The translations under genes and the position numbers were made by a program. A stretch of 64,000 bases of DNA from Pseudomonas sp. SORT22 (GTDB lineage Bacteria > Pseudomonadota > Gammaproteobacteria > Pseudomonadales > Pseudomonadaceae), in assembly GCF_018417635.1 (NCBI RefSeq), contig NZ_CP071007.1, positions 2,232,501-2,296,500 on the forward strand, written 5' to 3'. Below, piece by piece: positions 48,755 through 57,724 of the stretch (within the stretch, counting starts at the first letter, position 1; every line of letters begins with the position of its first letter). The notes beneath the pieces are model-generated. The model was not told where the DNA came from. It worked only from the letters and a program-made list of their open reading frames with translations, and made no database searches.

Positions 48755-49362
48755 GAACTTTCAAAGTTGGTCATGAGTGCATCAATAACTCAGATTCTTG
48801 GTTTTGGTCCCCAGGAATGGTTGCTAATGCACGACTTTTTGTAACGGCTTATCTTAGACTGTGACCAGTCGTCCTATGCAGGGCTATTGGTCCGGTTGCC
48901 ATGCCGAGCGCTGTGGCATTGAACTTGATGCGCTTGGTCGTCCCAACCGAATCTAGGACAGTTTCCAGTGCGGGGCGGATCTGTTTTTCGAGTGTGTCGA
49001 CACGACTCTGGTGTCGATTATGCTGTGATCCCACCGTCCACAGCTAGCAAAGAGGGCACGTGTTCTCCAGCCATCCTATCCTGGCTCCTATTTATCCCAG
49101 ATGATCCCGGTGCAGCCCAGCTTTAAGAAGCAACGATGTAATCAACGTCTAACTGATCGTGCCCAGCGTTGGTGCTTATGCGTCACGGTAGATACAAAGT
49201 TCTCGACCAATCAGTGGTGCTGAGCGCTTCACTGTGTTTATATACAGTTATAGGTCCGCTATGCTCCCAGTGAGGTCGTGCATTCAGATTTTGCGCGCTT
49301 TTTTGGGGGGAAAGGGATAGACTAGTGATCGCTTGTCACAGATTTGACCCAGAGAAAATGCC
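48755..49362. other. 608-base gap between the restriction enzyme and the methyltransferase
   Basis: No gene can be supported here. A short minus-strand frame (48849-49034) has no family resemblance and no clear ribosome site. The sequence is of mixed composition, and a promoter for the methyltransferase is expected near 49230-49340, where A and T are enriched. It may hold remnants of an older gene. Confidence 0.5.
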
Positions 49363-50757
49363 GTGAACACATTGACGTCCCCTAGCCACCCAAACGACTC
49401 GTCCGATCTGGACCTACTCCACAAATTGCTGGAGATCTATGACCAAGGATTCATCGCCGAGACGCTGAACTCGGTGACGCCGGGGCATTGGTGCAGAGAA
49501 ACCGTGAATCGGTGGTCAAAAGGCAAGGCGTCCCCCAAGCTCTCACACATTGAGTTCGACCGGTTAAGTGGTCTGCTGCCGAAACCAAAAGGTGGTGAGA
49601 GGGCTTTCAAGTTTATTGATCTGTTTGCCGGAATAGGCGGCATTCGCAAAGGCTTTGAAGCTATCGGAGGGGAGTGCGTATTTACCTCAGAATGGAACGA
49701 GTACGCTGTCCGAACCTATAAAGCCAACCATTACTCTGATCCGGATCGGCATACATTTAACCGGGATATCCGTGAGGTTACTCTGTCGGGCAATCTCGAA
49801 GTTGCTGAGGACGAGGCCTACAGGCACATCGACGAACACATCCCCGATCACGACGTCCTTCTGGCCGGATTTCCTTGTCAACCGTTTTCATTGGCGGGGG
49901 TCTCGAAGAAGAACTCATTGGGAAGAAAGCACGGTTTTGAGTGTGACACGCAAGGTACGCTCTTCTTCGATGTTGCCCGGATTTTACAGGCCAAGCGCCC
50001 GGCAGCTTTTTTGCTTGAGAATGTTAAAAACCTCAAAAGTCACGATAAGGGCAATACATTTCGCATTATCTGCGAGACCCTGGAAGAGCTCGGGTATGTA
50101 GTTGCGGATGTTGACGCACCGAAAGGCAGCGACCCGAAAGTTATTGATTCAAGGCATTTTCTTCCACAACACCGTGAGCGCATTGTGCTAGTAGGCTTCA
50201 GGAAGGACCTTGATGTTCACCAAGGCTTCACCCTCAAAGCTATTGAGCAATACTACCCTGCGTCACGTCCTTCCTTCGGAGACCTGCTCGATAAAGATGT
50301 GAACAGTAAGTATGTGCTGACACCCAAGCTGTGGGAGTATTTGTATCGCTACGCCCAGAAGCATCGCGAGAAGGGTAATGGCTTCGGTTTTGGATTGACG
50401 CGTTCCACAGATGTAGCGCGGACTTTATCGGCACGCTACCACAAGGATGGTTCAGAGATTCTGGTTGATCGGGGCTTCAATGATCTGGCAGATTTCTATT
50501 CCCCAGAGAACCAGATGAACCGGCCTCGGCGCTTGACTCCTACGGAATGTTCCCGCCTCATGGGCTTTGACAAGCCGGGTGAGAGTAAATTTGTCATTCC
50601 TGTCTCTGATACTCAGGCTTATCGACAATTTGGTAATTCAGTTGCTGTGCCGGTGTTTGAGGCTGTTGCCCGATTAATGAAGGGCCGGATCATGGCTGCT
50701 AAAGCCAAGACAGACGAGGCTGAAATAGGCCAGATGAAACTTGATATAGCGGAGTAG
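49363..50757 (+). CDS. dcm: DNA cytosine-5 methyltransferase, Dcm/M.EcoRII type
   Basis: The 464-residue enzyme has an N-terminal helical extension typical of Dcm and M.EcoRII (about 1-85) and all main m5C motifs: [15 protein letters not shown] (motif I), [11 protein letters not shown] with catalytic Cys about 172 (IV), ENVKNL (VI), [11 protein letters not shown] (VIII), a target-recognition region, and [10 protein letters not shown] (X). It should methylate the inner cytosine of CCWGG and protect host DNA from the EcoRII-like enzyme. It starts with GTG. Vsr follows, as in enteric dcm-vsr. Confidence 0.93.
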   Translation: MNTLTSPSHPNDSSDLDLLHKLLEIYDQGFIAETLNSVTPGHWCRETVNRWSKGKASPKLSHIEFDRLSGLLPKPKGGERAFKFIDLFAGIGGIRKGFEAIGGECVFTSEWNEYAVRTYKANHYSDPDRHTFNRDIREVTLSGNLEVAEDEAYRHIDEHIPDHDVLLAGFPCQPFSLAGVSKKNSLGRKHGFECDTQGTLFFDVARILQAKRPAAFLLENVKNLKSHDKGNTFRIICETLEELGYVVADVDAPKGSDPKVIDSRHFLPQHRERIVLVGFRKDLDVHQGFTLKAIEQYYPASRPSFGDLLDKDVNSKYVLTPKLWEYLYRYAQKHREKGNGFGFGLTRSTDVARTLSARYHKDGSEILVDRGFNDLADFYSPENQMNRPRRLTPTECSRLMGFDKPGESKFVIPVSDTQAYRQFGNSVAVPVFEAVARLMKGRIMAAKAKTDEAEIGQMKLDIAE

Positions 50758-50844
50758 TCCATCATCACCTTGCCTATGCTGGTTACTCGGCTAAGGGTAC
50801 GGTGAGTTCGATTCTGTTCACTTTGCACGGATCACGGGGGATGT

Positions 50845-51312
50845 TTGGTAGACGTAGTTGGCCCAGCAACGCGCTCCAGAATGATGGCCGGTATTAAAGG
50901 GAAGGATACCAGCCCCGAAGTGCTTATCCGGAAAGGACTACATGCACGCGGTTTTCGTTTCCGCCTTCATGCAAAGGAATTGCCGGGTCGACCTGATTTG
51001 ATATTTCCGAGGTATAAGGTTGTGATACTTGTCCACGGCTGCTTTTGGCATGGCCACACCTGCAGGTACTTCAAAGTACCCAAAACTCGTCCTGAATTCT
51101 GGCTCGACAAAATTGGCAAAAACCAGGCACGAGATGCATTGCAGATTGGCCTTCTAAGAAAAGCGGAGTGGAGGGTGCTGGTGATATGGGAGTGTGCGGT
51201 GCGACTTATGGTCAAAGAGAAGACCTCAACTCTGATCGACGAAATATCGGACTGGATCAAGGTGGGGGGAGAGTACGCCGAGTTTGATGAGCTAGTACGA
51301 AAACTCTCGTAA
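50845..51312 (+). CDS. vsr: Very-short-patch mismatch repair endonuclease
   Basis: The 155-residue Vsr nicks beside T:G mismatches that arise when 5-methylcytosine deaminates. Family motifs are ATRSRMMAGIKGKDTSPE, LPGRPDLIFP (catalytic Asp), ILVHGCFWHGHTC (His and zinc ligands), FWLDKIGKN and WRVLVIWECA. Alignment to the known N-terminus makes TTG at 50845 the start, with CGGGGG upstream. It pairs with the cytosine methyltransferase 87 bases before it. Confidence 0.92.
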   Translation: MVDVVGPATRSRMMAGIKGKDTSPEVLIRKGLHARGFRFRLHAKELPGRPDLIFPRYKVVILVHGCFWHGHTCRYFKVPKTRPEFWLDKIGKNQARDALQIGLLRKAEWRVLVIWECAVRLMVKEKTSTLIDEISDWIKVGGEYAEFDELVRKLS

Positions 51313-51366
51313 CCGCTTTAAAAATTATACCTGATTCTGACCAGTCATCCGCATATAGAAAGGCTC

Positions 51367-51671
51367 CTGGTGATTGGATGAGGATTCGCCGTTGTAGCTC
51401 AAGACAGTAGGCATCGGTACATTCGCTGAAGGCGAGAGCGGGGCAGGCGCTGAGCGGTTGTTTCGAACCGGGGCACGGTGCGGCGTTTGTGCTGGAGCAG
51501 GTTTCGATCATGATGGGCTGTGCGCACCAACTGACGTTGCAAGCCGGCCTTGAGCAGGAAGGTACGTCTACGCGAGCAGCGCATTATCTGGCGGGGATAC
51601 CCAATGCGCTGTTTGAGGATGTGGCCCATTGCATGGTCGTTGAGTCGGGGGCCGGACAGGGCGCAGGTTGA
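51367..51671 (+). pseudogene. Decayed DUF3077 gene
   Basis: The stretch aligns by eye with the intact DUF3077 gene at 53483 across its whole length (GIGTFAEGESG against GIAAFGEGESG, VLEQVSIMMGCAHQLTLQAG against ALEQSSLLMGCVNRLTLQAG, AAHYLAGIPNALFEDVAH against AAHYLSGMAKALVEDVAH). It has an in-frame stop near the start and a frameshift near 51470, so it cannot make the full protein. It may mark the right edge of the island. The 110 bases after it contain nothing I can assign. Confidence 0.8.
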
Positions 51672-51784
51672 TCTCGCGAGTAGCACGCTGCGTAGTCCTG
51701 CGGTCAGTACGAGGGTTTGCATCAGGCACGGAAAGCCTTGGGGATCTTCGCGCCTGATGGACGAACACTGAGCTAAAGGTTCAA

Positions 51785-52696
51785 TTACAGGTGGAAATCG
51801 CCCGCAGCCTCCGGCTGGTAAAGCACTTTCCTGATCCCGATCCGGCGGGTGCGGTCAGAAACTCGCCAGTCGATGGCGTCCCCCTCCTGGTAGCCGAGGA
51901 TGGCGGCGCCGATGTCGGAGCACACGGAGTACTTTCCGGCGCTGCTGTCGGCGTCTTCAGGGTAGACCAGGGCCACTTCGATCTCTTCGTCGTCCAGCTG
52001 CAGCAAGGCCCTGGAGTTCATTGTGACGACATTGCGCGCCACCTGCTGCGGTGTGACGACGATGGCTCTCTCAAGCTCATGTTCGAGCTCAACAACGGCC
52101 GGGCCTTGCTCGAGCGCGATCAGGCTCTCCAGCCTGGCCTTGTCGATTTCGGTGATGTAGATCTCCGTGGAGTCGGCCACGGCACCTTCGCGCAAGAACT
52201 GCAGATAGCGCGCCGCCGTCATGGAAAATGACTGCAATGTCGGTGTTTCGCTTTCAAGCAGAAAACCGCTGCGCACAAAGGCTTTCAGCGAGCGGGTGTT
52301 GTCGGGGTGGATCTTGGCGATGAGCTTCTCGGCGCGCATGTCGAGGAAGGCCAGTTTCATGCCTTCGCGGATTGTGCGGGCGCCAAGGTTTCGGCCCCAT
52401 TTGTCGCTGTCTCCGATGACCAGGACGATTTCGCAATTGGAGCCGGTCTTGATCAGGCGGACAAAGCCCACCGGGGCGTCATGCCGGTCGTAGGCCATGA
52501 AGAATCGGCCGCCCCGGTTGAATAGATGGGTCAGGATCGGCAATTGGGTCCGATCGATAACTTGCTCGATGGAGCGGGAGACATGACGCGAATCGCTCAA
52601 GTAGCAGGTAACGCGCTCATCTTCCAACCAATCCATGAGCGTCAGTGCGTGTGCCCGAGTAATTTCCGGGCACAGCGAAATGAAAGGCTTGTTCAT
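51785..52696 (-). CDS. GNAT acetyltransferase fused to an Rnk/GreA-type C-terminal domain
   Basis: This is a 303-residue two-domain protein. Residues 1-165 are a GNAT acetyltransferase, with VLVIGDSDKWGRNLGARTIREGMKLAF for the acetyl-CoA loop and KIHPDNTRSLKAFVRSGF typical of the fold. Residues about 175-303 resemble Rnk (nucleoside diphosphate kinase regulator) and the GreA/B C-terminal domain: YITEIDKARLESLI, VTMNSRALLQLDDEEIEVALVYPEDAD and SDIGAAILGYQEGDAIDW. It may act on RNA polymerase or a bound partner. The target of acetylation is unknown. The ATG at 52696 gives the GNAT start. Confidence 0.85.
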   Translation of the reverse strand: MNKPFISLCPEITRAHALTLMDWLEDERVTCYLSDSRHVSRSIEQVIDRTQLPILTHLFNRGGRFFMAYDRHDAPVGFVRLIKTGSNCEIVLVIGDSDKWGRNLGARTIREGMKLAFLDMRAEKLIAKIHPDNTRSLKAFVRSGFLLESETPTLQSFSMTAARYLQFLREGAVADSTEIYITEIDKARLESLIALEQGPAVVELEHELERAIVVTPQQVARNVVTMNSRALLQLDDEEIEVALVYPEDADSSAGKYSVCSDIGAAILGYQEGDAIDWRVSDRTRRIGIRKVLYQPEAAGDFHL

Positions 52697-53173
52697 CTTC
52701 ACCACAGTTATTTGGAAAGAATGAAAGCCCTTCATGGCTATGGCCATGACGGTTCTTTCGGCAACCGGCCATTTTATGGCAAAACGCTAGTGAATGGCGA
52801 ACAGCCTGCGCACTCTGGCAGGCGCTGCCGTTCTTTTCGATGACCTTGCCGATGAACATCCGCCCCTCAAATTCTTCAGAATTTCCTGATTCCCTGTAGT
52901 CCATTTCCCAATCATACTCGCACCGCCTTTAAGCCATTGCAGTGGTTCCTTTGGCGCTCTAGTCTCCGCCAGTCGTTGCCAATTCAACGACCGGTTTTGA
53001 CAGACCGAATTCAAAGTGAATCCGCATGTGCTCGCGTTATGGCGGCTGTACGTGGGGCACCTTCGTGTGCGCCGGGTTTTCCTTTGCTTTGCCGGTCTGT
53101 CAACCCACGTATGGCTGCCACCTTTTGTTTGACAGCAAATGTGTGGCGGCTCCGTAAAGCAAAGGAGTTCGTA
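52697..53173. other. 477-base intergenic stretch
   Basis: The sequence is of normal GC-rich composition. I find no coding frame with a family resemblance or good ribosome site, and no RNA gene. Promoters for the divergent genes at 52696 and 53174 are expected here. Confidence 0.5.
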
Positions 53174-53458
53174 ATGTTAAAAATCGTCCCCGACCCACCT
53201 CACCACCCCAACCAGTCCCTCGAAGACCTCCTGGTCCAGACCTCCGAATACCTGGTCCGCGCCCAGACCATCGCCCGACAATCCGTCCTGCTTCATCCCA
53301 AAGCTCCCGACCAGGTCCTCACCTTGGCGACCCTGCATGAAATCGAACACGCCTGGGCTCTGGTCGAAGTGGCCTTGAGCAAGGTGCAGTCGCGCCACAG
53401 AGTTGCCAATCAGCAGGCGCCCGCGTTGCTGACGAAATCCCTTGGCAACGCGGGCTAG
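53174..53458 (+). CDS. DUF6124 family small protein
   Basis: The 94-residue protein starts MLKIVPDPP with AAAGGAG upstream; the frame is open to 52937, but this start is far better supported. It has the pseudomonad DUF6124 pattern: a proline-rich start, SLEDLLVQTSEYLVRAQTIARQ and ATLHEIEHAWALVEVAL. It is predicted helical and cytoplasmic. It precedes the DUF3077 gene by 24 bases, a common pairing in this genus. Function unknown. Confidence 0.82.
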   Translation: MLKIVPDPPHHPNQSLEDLLVQTSEYLVRAQTIARQSVLLHPKAPDQVLTLATLHEIEHAWALVEVALSKVQSRHRVANQQAPALLTKSLGNAG

Positions 53459-53482
53459 CGATTTCAGCAGGAGGACCTGTCA

Positions 53483-53773
53483 ATGGATGAGGACTTGAAA
53501 GCAGCCAGCACCTATAAGACCGCTGGCATCGCGGCCTTCGGTGAAGGCGAAAGTGGGCATTCCACACAAAGGCTGTTCCGCGTCGAGCCCGGCCACAGTG
53601 CGGCGTTCGCTCTGGAGCAGTCGTCGCTGCTGATGGGCTGCGTAAACCGGCTGACCCTGCAAGCCGGCATCGAGCACGACCCCAAGCTGACCTGGGCGGC
53701 GCATTACCTTAGCGGCATGGCCAAAGCTCTGGTGGAGGATGTGGCTCACGCCATGCTGGACCGGCCGCAATGA
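53483..53773 (+). CDS. DUF3077 family small protein
   Basis: The 96-residue helical protein has the DUF3077 features: FGEGESG near residue 18, RVEPGHSAAFALEQSSLLMGCVNRLTLQAG and AAHYLSGMAKALVEDVAHAML. It is co-transcribed with the DUF6124 gene. A decayed second copy lies 2.1 kb upstream at the island edge. Function unknown. Confidence 0.85.
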   Translation: MDEDLKAASTYKTAGIAAFGEGESGHSTQRLFRVEPGHSAAFALEQSSLLMGCVNRLTLQAGIEHDPKLTWAAHYLSGMAKALVEDVAHAMLDRPQ

Positions 53774-53875
53774 TGCGCTGATTGGCGCCAATCAAGGTGT
53801 GCTTGCATAGATGGCTAGCAATTCGCCATTTCGCGGGAACGCCTTGATTTCCAAGCCATTGTGAAAGGACCTCTC

Positions 53876-54727
53876 ATGCCTAGTGCCAACCAGACCATTG
53901 CCGACGCGGTGGCCAACGCCCAGTCGATTCTTGCTCAATGGGTTCCGTCAGAGGGCATAAGCGCCGAGCAGGCGCTGGATGAGTTGTTGGGGGTGCTGGA
54001 CAACCGTACGTTGCTGGCCGCGCAGCGGGTGCAGGCAGGGCCGTATCACAAGGGGGTCGATCCGCAGCTGTTGGACCAGCGCTCGAAGGTGACCTTCGAT
54101 CTGCTTTACAAGTATGGCGTGCTGGTTGATCCAGAGTCGTTGAGCGATGAGGTGGTTGAGCGTCTGTATCCGCGTGTCAATTACCCGCGACTGGCCTACG
54201 GCGCCACCTTGCGCGACTGGAGCGATGCGGTGTTGGGCGAAGGCGAGCAGGTGCGCTTCTTTCTGCCGCAGTCGCCCAAGCGCAACACCCATTTGGCCAC
54301 GGTGCAGTACCTCAGCGGTGAGGCTAAAAGCTTTATCGGCGAGTTGGTGCGGGCGGTTGAGATTGAGGGGGAACCAGGTTCGGACGCGGCCTCTACAGAG
54401 GTAACGGCCAGGGTCGAGGATGAAGACTTCGCGCCAGAGTTTTTGGCCGAAGCACAGCCAGCGTTTGCGCTGACCGAAGAGGCCGAGGCGATTACTGCGG
54501 GCGGGCAGCGCGGGCTCAATACCTTGCATTCACTGATAGAAATGGGTGAAGAAGATGCGCGCTGGTCGCCAGCGGTGGTGGAGTGTATCGGCAAGCTGCT
54601 GGACAAGCATGACGGTGATGAGGAGATGGACACCCTGGAGGCGATGATCCAACTGGTGGACCGCTTGGACCCGATGGTACGCAAGGCTCGCGAGGTGCTG
54701 GATAAGGCTCGAGCTGAGTCGGCCTGA
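53876..54727 (+). CDS. Soluble acidic protein of unknown function, 283 residues
   Basis: I do not recognise the family. The protein starts MPSANQTIADAVANAQ at an ATG with AAAGGA upstream, is rich in Glu and Asp (a strongly acidic stretch near residues 170-190), and looks helical at both ends, with an EEDARWSPAVVECIGKLLDKHDGDEEMDT segment. No membrane helix or signal. It is convergent with the gene at 54816 and separated from it by about 88 bases. It could belong with the next two genes, but they are on different strands. Confidence 0.7.
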   Translation: MPSANQTIADAVANAQSILAQWVPSEGISAEQALDELLGVLDNRTLLAAQRVQAGPYHKGVDPQLLDQRSKVTFDLLYKYGVLVDPESLSDEVVERLYPRVNYPRLAYGATLRDWSDAVLGEGEQVRFFLPQSPKRNTHLATVQYLSGEAKSFIGELVRAVEIEGEPGSDAASTEVTARVEDEDFAPEFLAEAQPAFALTEEAEAITAGGQRGLNTLHSLIEMGEEDARWSPAVVECIGKLLDKHDGDEEMDTLEAMIQLVDRLDPMVRKAREVLDKARAESA

Positions 54728-54815
54728 GTGTTGGGAGGACTGACGAGCGCGAATTCGTGATGTAGGGGCGGGTGTCCGAGCGCTCAGTGCTCGGTCACCC
54801 CTGTATATCGTTAAC

Positions 54816-56159
54816 TCAGTCCTGCGCCTCGTCTTCAAGCAAACGCAGCACCAGCGGCTCGATATCCAAAGTGCCTTTATCAGTAGCGTCCAGCAACTCC
54901 AGGTTCAACACCCAGTGTTTTTTCCCACGGCTCACTAGCTGAATCACCCCGAGGTCCTCAAGGATCGCAGCCAGGCGGCTCGACTCCGGCACCCGCTGTT
55001 GCCGGTTGATTGCCTGGTAGTAAGCGGTGCCGATGCCTGCTTCGCTGGTGCCAGCCGGCACGCCGTCGGCACTGTTGGCCAGGGGGAATTGCCCGCGACC
55101 GAACTGCTGCCACAGGTAGTTGAGAGTGTCGTTGATTACCTGCAGCGGGTAGCGGGTGATACTCGTGCCGCGGGCTTCGAAGCCCTGATCGGTTAGGCGA
55201 TAGAGAAAAGCCTTGCGCTGTTTGGGCGTCCAGCCTTCAGTCCAGCCGACCGTTGGTGCGATCATCGCGCTCTGGCTGGTAGCCTTTGGCTGCGAATTTG
55301 TCACCGTACCGCCGCCCAGGTCGTAGCCGATCATGAACAACGCCGCTTCCAGGCGTCGCAACGGGCTGCTGCCTGTACCGTCGTCTTGGTTGAAGCCGCT
55401 GTGCTTTGCATTGTCATGGGCAAGTACCGCCGCGAGTATCTGGCTGGCGCGGATGTTCCACTGCGCGTGCAGCGTACCGCCCTGCAGCGGCGGGAACTGC
55501 AAGTTGCCCTGGGACGGATCGCGCTGTTTGGAGATGCCCTTGTTCGGCCTGGCCGACGCCCAGGGGAAGGCCAGGTGGGGCGGTACCTGGGTAAGTTCAG
55601 GCTTGACCTGCTTGCAAAACTTCACCACTGCCCAACCCAGCGCGGCAGCAACGCGGCTGTCGTAGATCACCAACTGCTTGCAGATCAGCGAGTAGACCTT
55701 GGTCATGCCGGCGTTGAAGCGCAGCTCGGGGTCCAGTAGCAGTTGATGGTGCAGAGCACCGCTGTCGATTGCGTCGCGGGTGTCGATCAACAGCTGGGCC
55801 AAGCCCTCGGCATTGTTGGTCAGCCAACTGACGTTACCGTTTTGTACGCCACCCCAGATCATCACATCAATGGCTGCGCGGCTGGCGGCGAGGTCTTCAG
55901 GCGCGGGCGCCAGGGCGCGTTGCAGTTGCTGCTCAAGCGCCGTCAGTGCGCGGGTGTTACTGGTGATGTCGCTGCCCTTGTCGATGTCCAGGTGCGCAAT
56001 CGCCGGGTGCGGCCAGTGGTAGGTTTCATAGGCGTTGAACAGGCTGCTGCAGTGCCAGGGCTCGCCACTCATGCGGTTCTGGTAGCCGTGGGCGAGGGTG
56101 GCGTTGTCCAGGTTGGCGCTCATCCATGCAATGAAGGCGTCGAGCAGGGGCTGGGCCAT
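54816..56159 (-). CDS. Unrecognised 447-residue protein
   Basis: The ATG at 56159 has AAGGA upstream; the open frame goes on to 56405 but lacks a site. The protein starts MAQPLLDAFIAWMSANL. It contains a Trp-rich region near 35-45 (GEPWHCSSLFNAYETYHWPHP), a helical middle and a C-terminal part that looks like a winged-helix (LAAILEDLGVIQLVSRGKKHWVLNL). The last third also has IGYDLGGGTVTNSQP. No enzyme motif is certain. It diverges from a PLD-fold gene with 112 bases between, so the two may share a regulatory region. Confidence 0.7.
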   Translation of the reverse strand: MAQPLLDAFIAWMSANLDNATLAHGYQNRMSGEPWHCSSLFNAYETYHWPHPAIAHLDIDKGSDITSNTRALTALEQQLQRALAPAPEDLAASRAAIDVMIWGGVQNGNVSWLTNNAEGLAQLLIDTRDAIDSGALHHQLLLDPELRFNAGMTKVYSLICKQLVIYDSRVAAALGWAVVKFCKQVKPELTQVPPHLAFPWASARPNKGISKQRDPSQGNLQFPPLQGGTLHAQWNIRASQILAAVLAHDNAKHSGFNQDDGTGSSPLRRLEAALFMIGYDLGGGTVTNSQPKATSQSAMIAPTVGWTEGWTPKQRKAFLYRLTDQGFEARGTSITRYPLQVINDTLNYLWQQFGRGQFPLANSADGVPAGTSEAGIGTAYYQAINRQQRVPESSRLAAILEDLGVIQLVSRGKKHWVLNLELLDATDKGTLDIEPLVLRLLEDEAQD

Positions 56160-56271
56160 GGCGGTTTCCTTGTAGGGCGGCTTGGGCGTGCAAGGGGCGG
56201 GATTTTGGGCTAATCGGTTGATAGTGGCAATGTAGTATTGTCGGCAGAGATTCGTACAAGGAAGCCGACGA

Positions 56272-57537
56272 TTGAAGTTCACTAGCAATATTGTGCCGCT
56301 GATAAAAGAACAGCTGCAAAACGACAAGGTTGATCTGAAGATTTTCTCGCCGTACCTGACCGGTTCGGCCGCGCTGGAAATTGCCCAGCTGGGTAAAAGC
56401 GCCAAGGTTTATACGTTGGTCAATGTGCAGGTGCTTGCCTCGGGCGCTTCGAATTGCGACACCATCAAAACCCTATTGGACAATGAGATCCCGGTCTACG
56501 TATTGCCCAAACTTCACGCGAAGATGGTCGTTGCCAAGGACCGCTTTGTGACCTTGGGCAGCCAGAATTTTACCGAGCGGGGTGCGACTGCAAACCTTGA
56601 AACCAACATTCGCGTTCGTGGGGTCAGCAAGGGCGTGCAGGCGTTGGTGGCGAAGATGGAACGCCAGGCCACCTTGCTGACGCCAGGCTTTTTGGAGTCG
56701 GTGAATAAAGCTGCGCAGGCGCTGGCTGGCGAATACAAGGCGTTGCGTGAGCAGGCCGACAAACTGGATCGCGACTTGATTGCTGCCGAGAAATCGCGCG
56801 CAAGTGTGCAACGCGGCGAGCGGGCAATCGATGCCGAGGTTCGCTCGGAGTTGGCCAAGCGGCCGCAGTCCAACCCCAGAAAGTGCACCATCGTTTCGCG
56901 CTACGATGAAAAAAACGCCAAGCTTCAACACTCGTTGAAAGGCGAAGAGCTGTTGACCTGGTCCGTCGGCAAGGCCCCCCACGAGCTCAAACCTCAGCAC
57001 CGCTATTTGTGTATATCCGGTGCCGGCAAGCTCGGCTGGGTCAGGGTGAACAGGACGGTGTACTCGTTCATCGAAAACCAGATCGATATGGAAAAGGGCG
57101 AAATCAGAGGTCAGGTGCAGTGGGAGGTTGGCGTTGATGCAACCGAGCAGGCGTGCAAGGCGAGGAGGGGCGGGTACAACTTGCGTGTGGCGGTTGCTGA
57201 CCACCAGGGTAATGAGCTGTGCCATGTGTTCATGCGCTACAACACCGAAGACCTTGATATTGATCCTGCCGTCTTGCTCAGGAGCACAGACACGCCCAAA
57301 GCGCCGATTGCCGAGCGACGCAAGGCAGCCGAATGGATCAACGCCAATACGCAGAGCTTCAAGGAAGATATCAAGCGAATTATCACGACACCGTTCAAGT
57401 TCCAGGAAAAACTGACCGGCGATCGAGCGGACAAGTTCTTCGGCGGTGATGGAACTTCGCACCTGCTCTGCCTGGTCGAACTGAGCTCAAACGTAGCGTT
57501 ACAGGTGATTGACCCGGTGGAAACAATGGCTGGGTAA
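56272..57537 (+). CDS. Phospholipase-D-fold protein with C-terminal extension
   Basis: The 421-residue protein starts with TTG, supported by ACAAGGA nine bases upstream. Residues about 1-125 form a PLD-type domain with one HKD motif: LHAKMVVAKDRFVTLGSQNFTERG (His, Lys, Asp and the GSxN end). One motif only suggests a dimer, as in the Nuc and BfiI nucleases. Residues about 140-190 are a coiled coil (ALREQADKLDRDLIAAEKS). The C-terminal half (about 200-421) is unfamiliar. A nuclease role is likely but inferred. Confidence 0.75.
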   Translation: MKFTSNIVPLIKEQLQNDKVDLKIFSPYLTGSAALEIAQLGKSAKVYTLVNVQVLASGASNCDTIKTLLDNEIPVYVLPKLHAKMVVAKDRFVTLGSQNFTERGATANLETNIRVRGVSKGVQALVAKMERQATLLTPGFLESVNKAAQALAGEYKALREQADKLDRDLIAAEKSRASVQRGERAIDAEVRSELAKRPQSNPRKCTIVSRYDEKNAKLQHSLKGEELLTWSVGKAPHELKPQHRYLCISGAGKLGWVRVNRTVYSFIENQIDMEKGEIRGQVQWEVGVDATEQACKARRGGYNLRVAVADHQGNELCHVFMRYNTEDLDIDPAVLLRSTDTPKAPIAERRKAAEWINANTQSFKEDIKRIITTPFKFQEKLTGDRADKFFGGDGTSHLLCLVELSSNVALQVIDPVETMAG

Positions 57538-57591
57538 CAGGTCTACAAGCGCTCTCAGGGTTTCTTCCTACAAGGTATTGTTTTCATTCTT

Positions 57592-57724
57592 ATTTTGAGT
57601 TTGTAGGACGACATAACCGGCAAAAATACACTTCTGAAACGTTGATTTTTAGCTGCTAAAACTAGGCCGCTCAAGCGCCTGCAACCTTCGGGTTTGCAGG
57701 CGCTTTCACGTTTCAGGAGACCCC
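57592..57724 (+). repeat. Duplicated leader, copy 1
   Basis: This block and the one at 58842 agree at most positions over 133 bases with no gap. Shared parts are GTAGGACGACA, CAAAAATACACTTCTGAAACG, a small hairpin TTTTAG-CTG-CTAAAA, and a GC-rich hairpin at 57673-57705 (AAGCGCCTGCAA with TTGCAGGCGCTT and a TTCG tip), then TTTCAGGAGACCCC before the ATG. The repeat goes on 52 bases into the coding part. The hairpin may be a terminator, attenuator or processing site. Confidence 0.88.

Larger units (their letters stand above)
45003..51312. other. Defence island next to tRNA-Pro: DUF262, HEPN, EcoRII-type restriction-modification and Vsr
   Basis: The block lies between tRNA-Pro and a decayed DUF3077 gene. 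Its DNA is visibly richer in A and T than both flanks, most so in 45050-47450. All five genes are on the plus strand and all concern DNA or RNA attack or repair. No integrase, transposase or repeated tRNA end was found, so the mode of entry is unknown. The first 260-350 bases (45042 to the DUF262 start) contain no gene I can support. Confidence 0.75.

Noticed and set aside
48849-49034. Small minus-strand gene between the restriction enzyme and the methyltransferase
   Set aside because: No ribosome site, no family resemblance, and composition does not favour coding.
44926-51800. Attachment-site repeat of the tRNA-Pro 3' end bounding the island
   Set aside because: I looked for a second copy of the GTTCGAATCACTCCGTCCCG end up to about 52 kb and did not find one; no integrase is present either.
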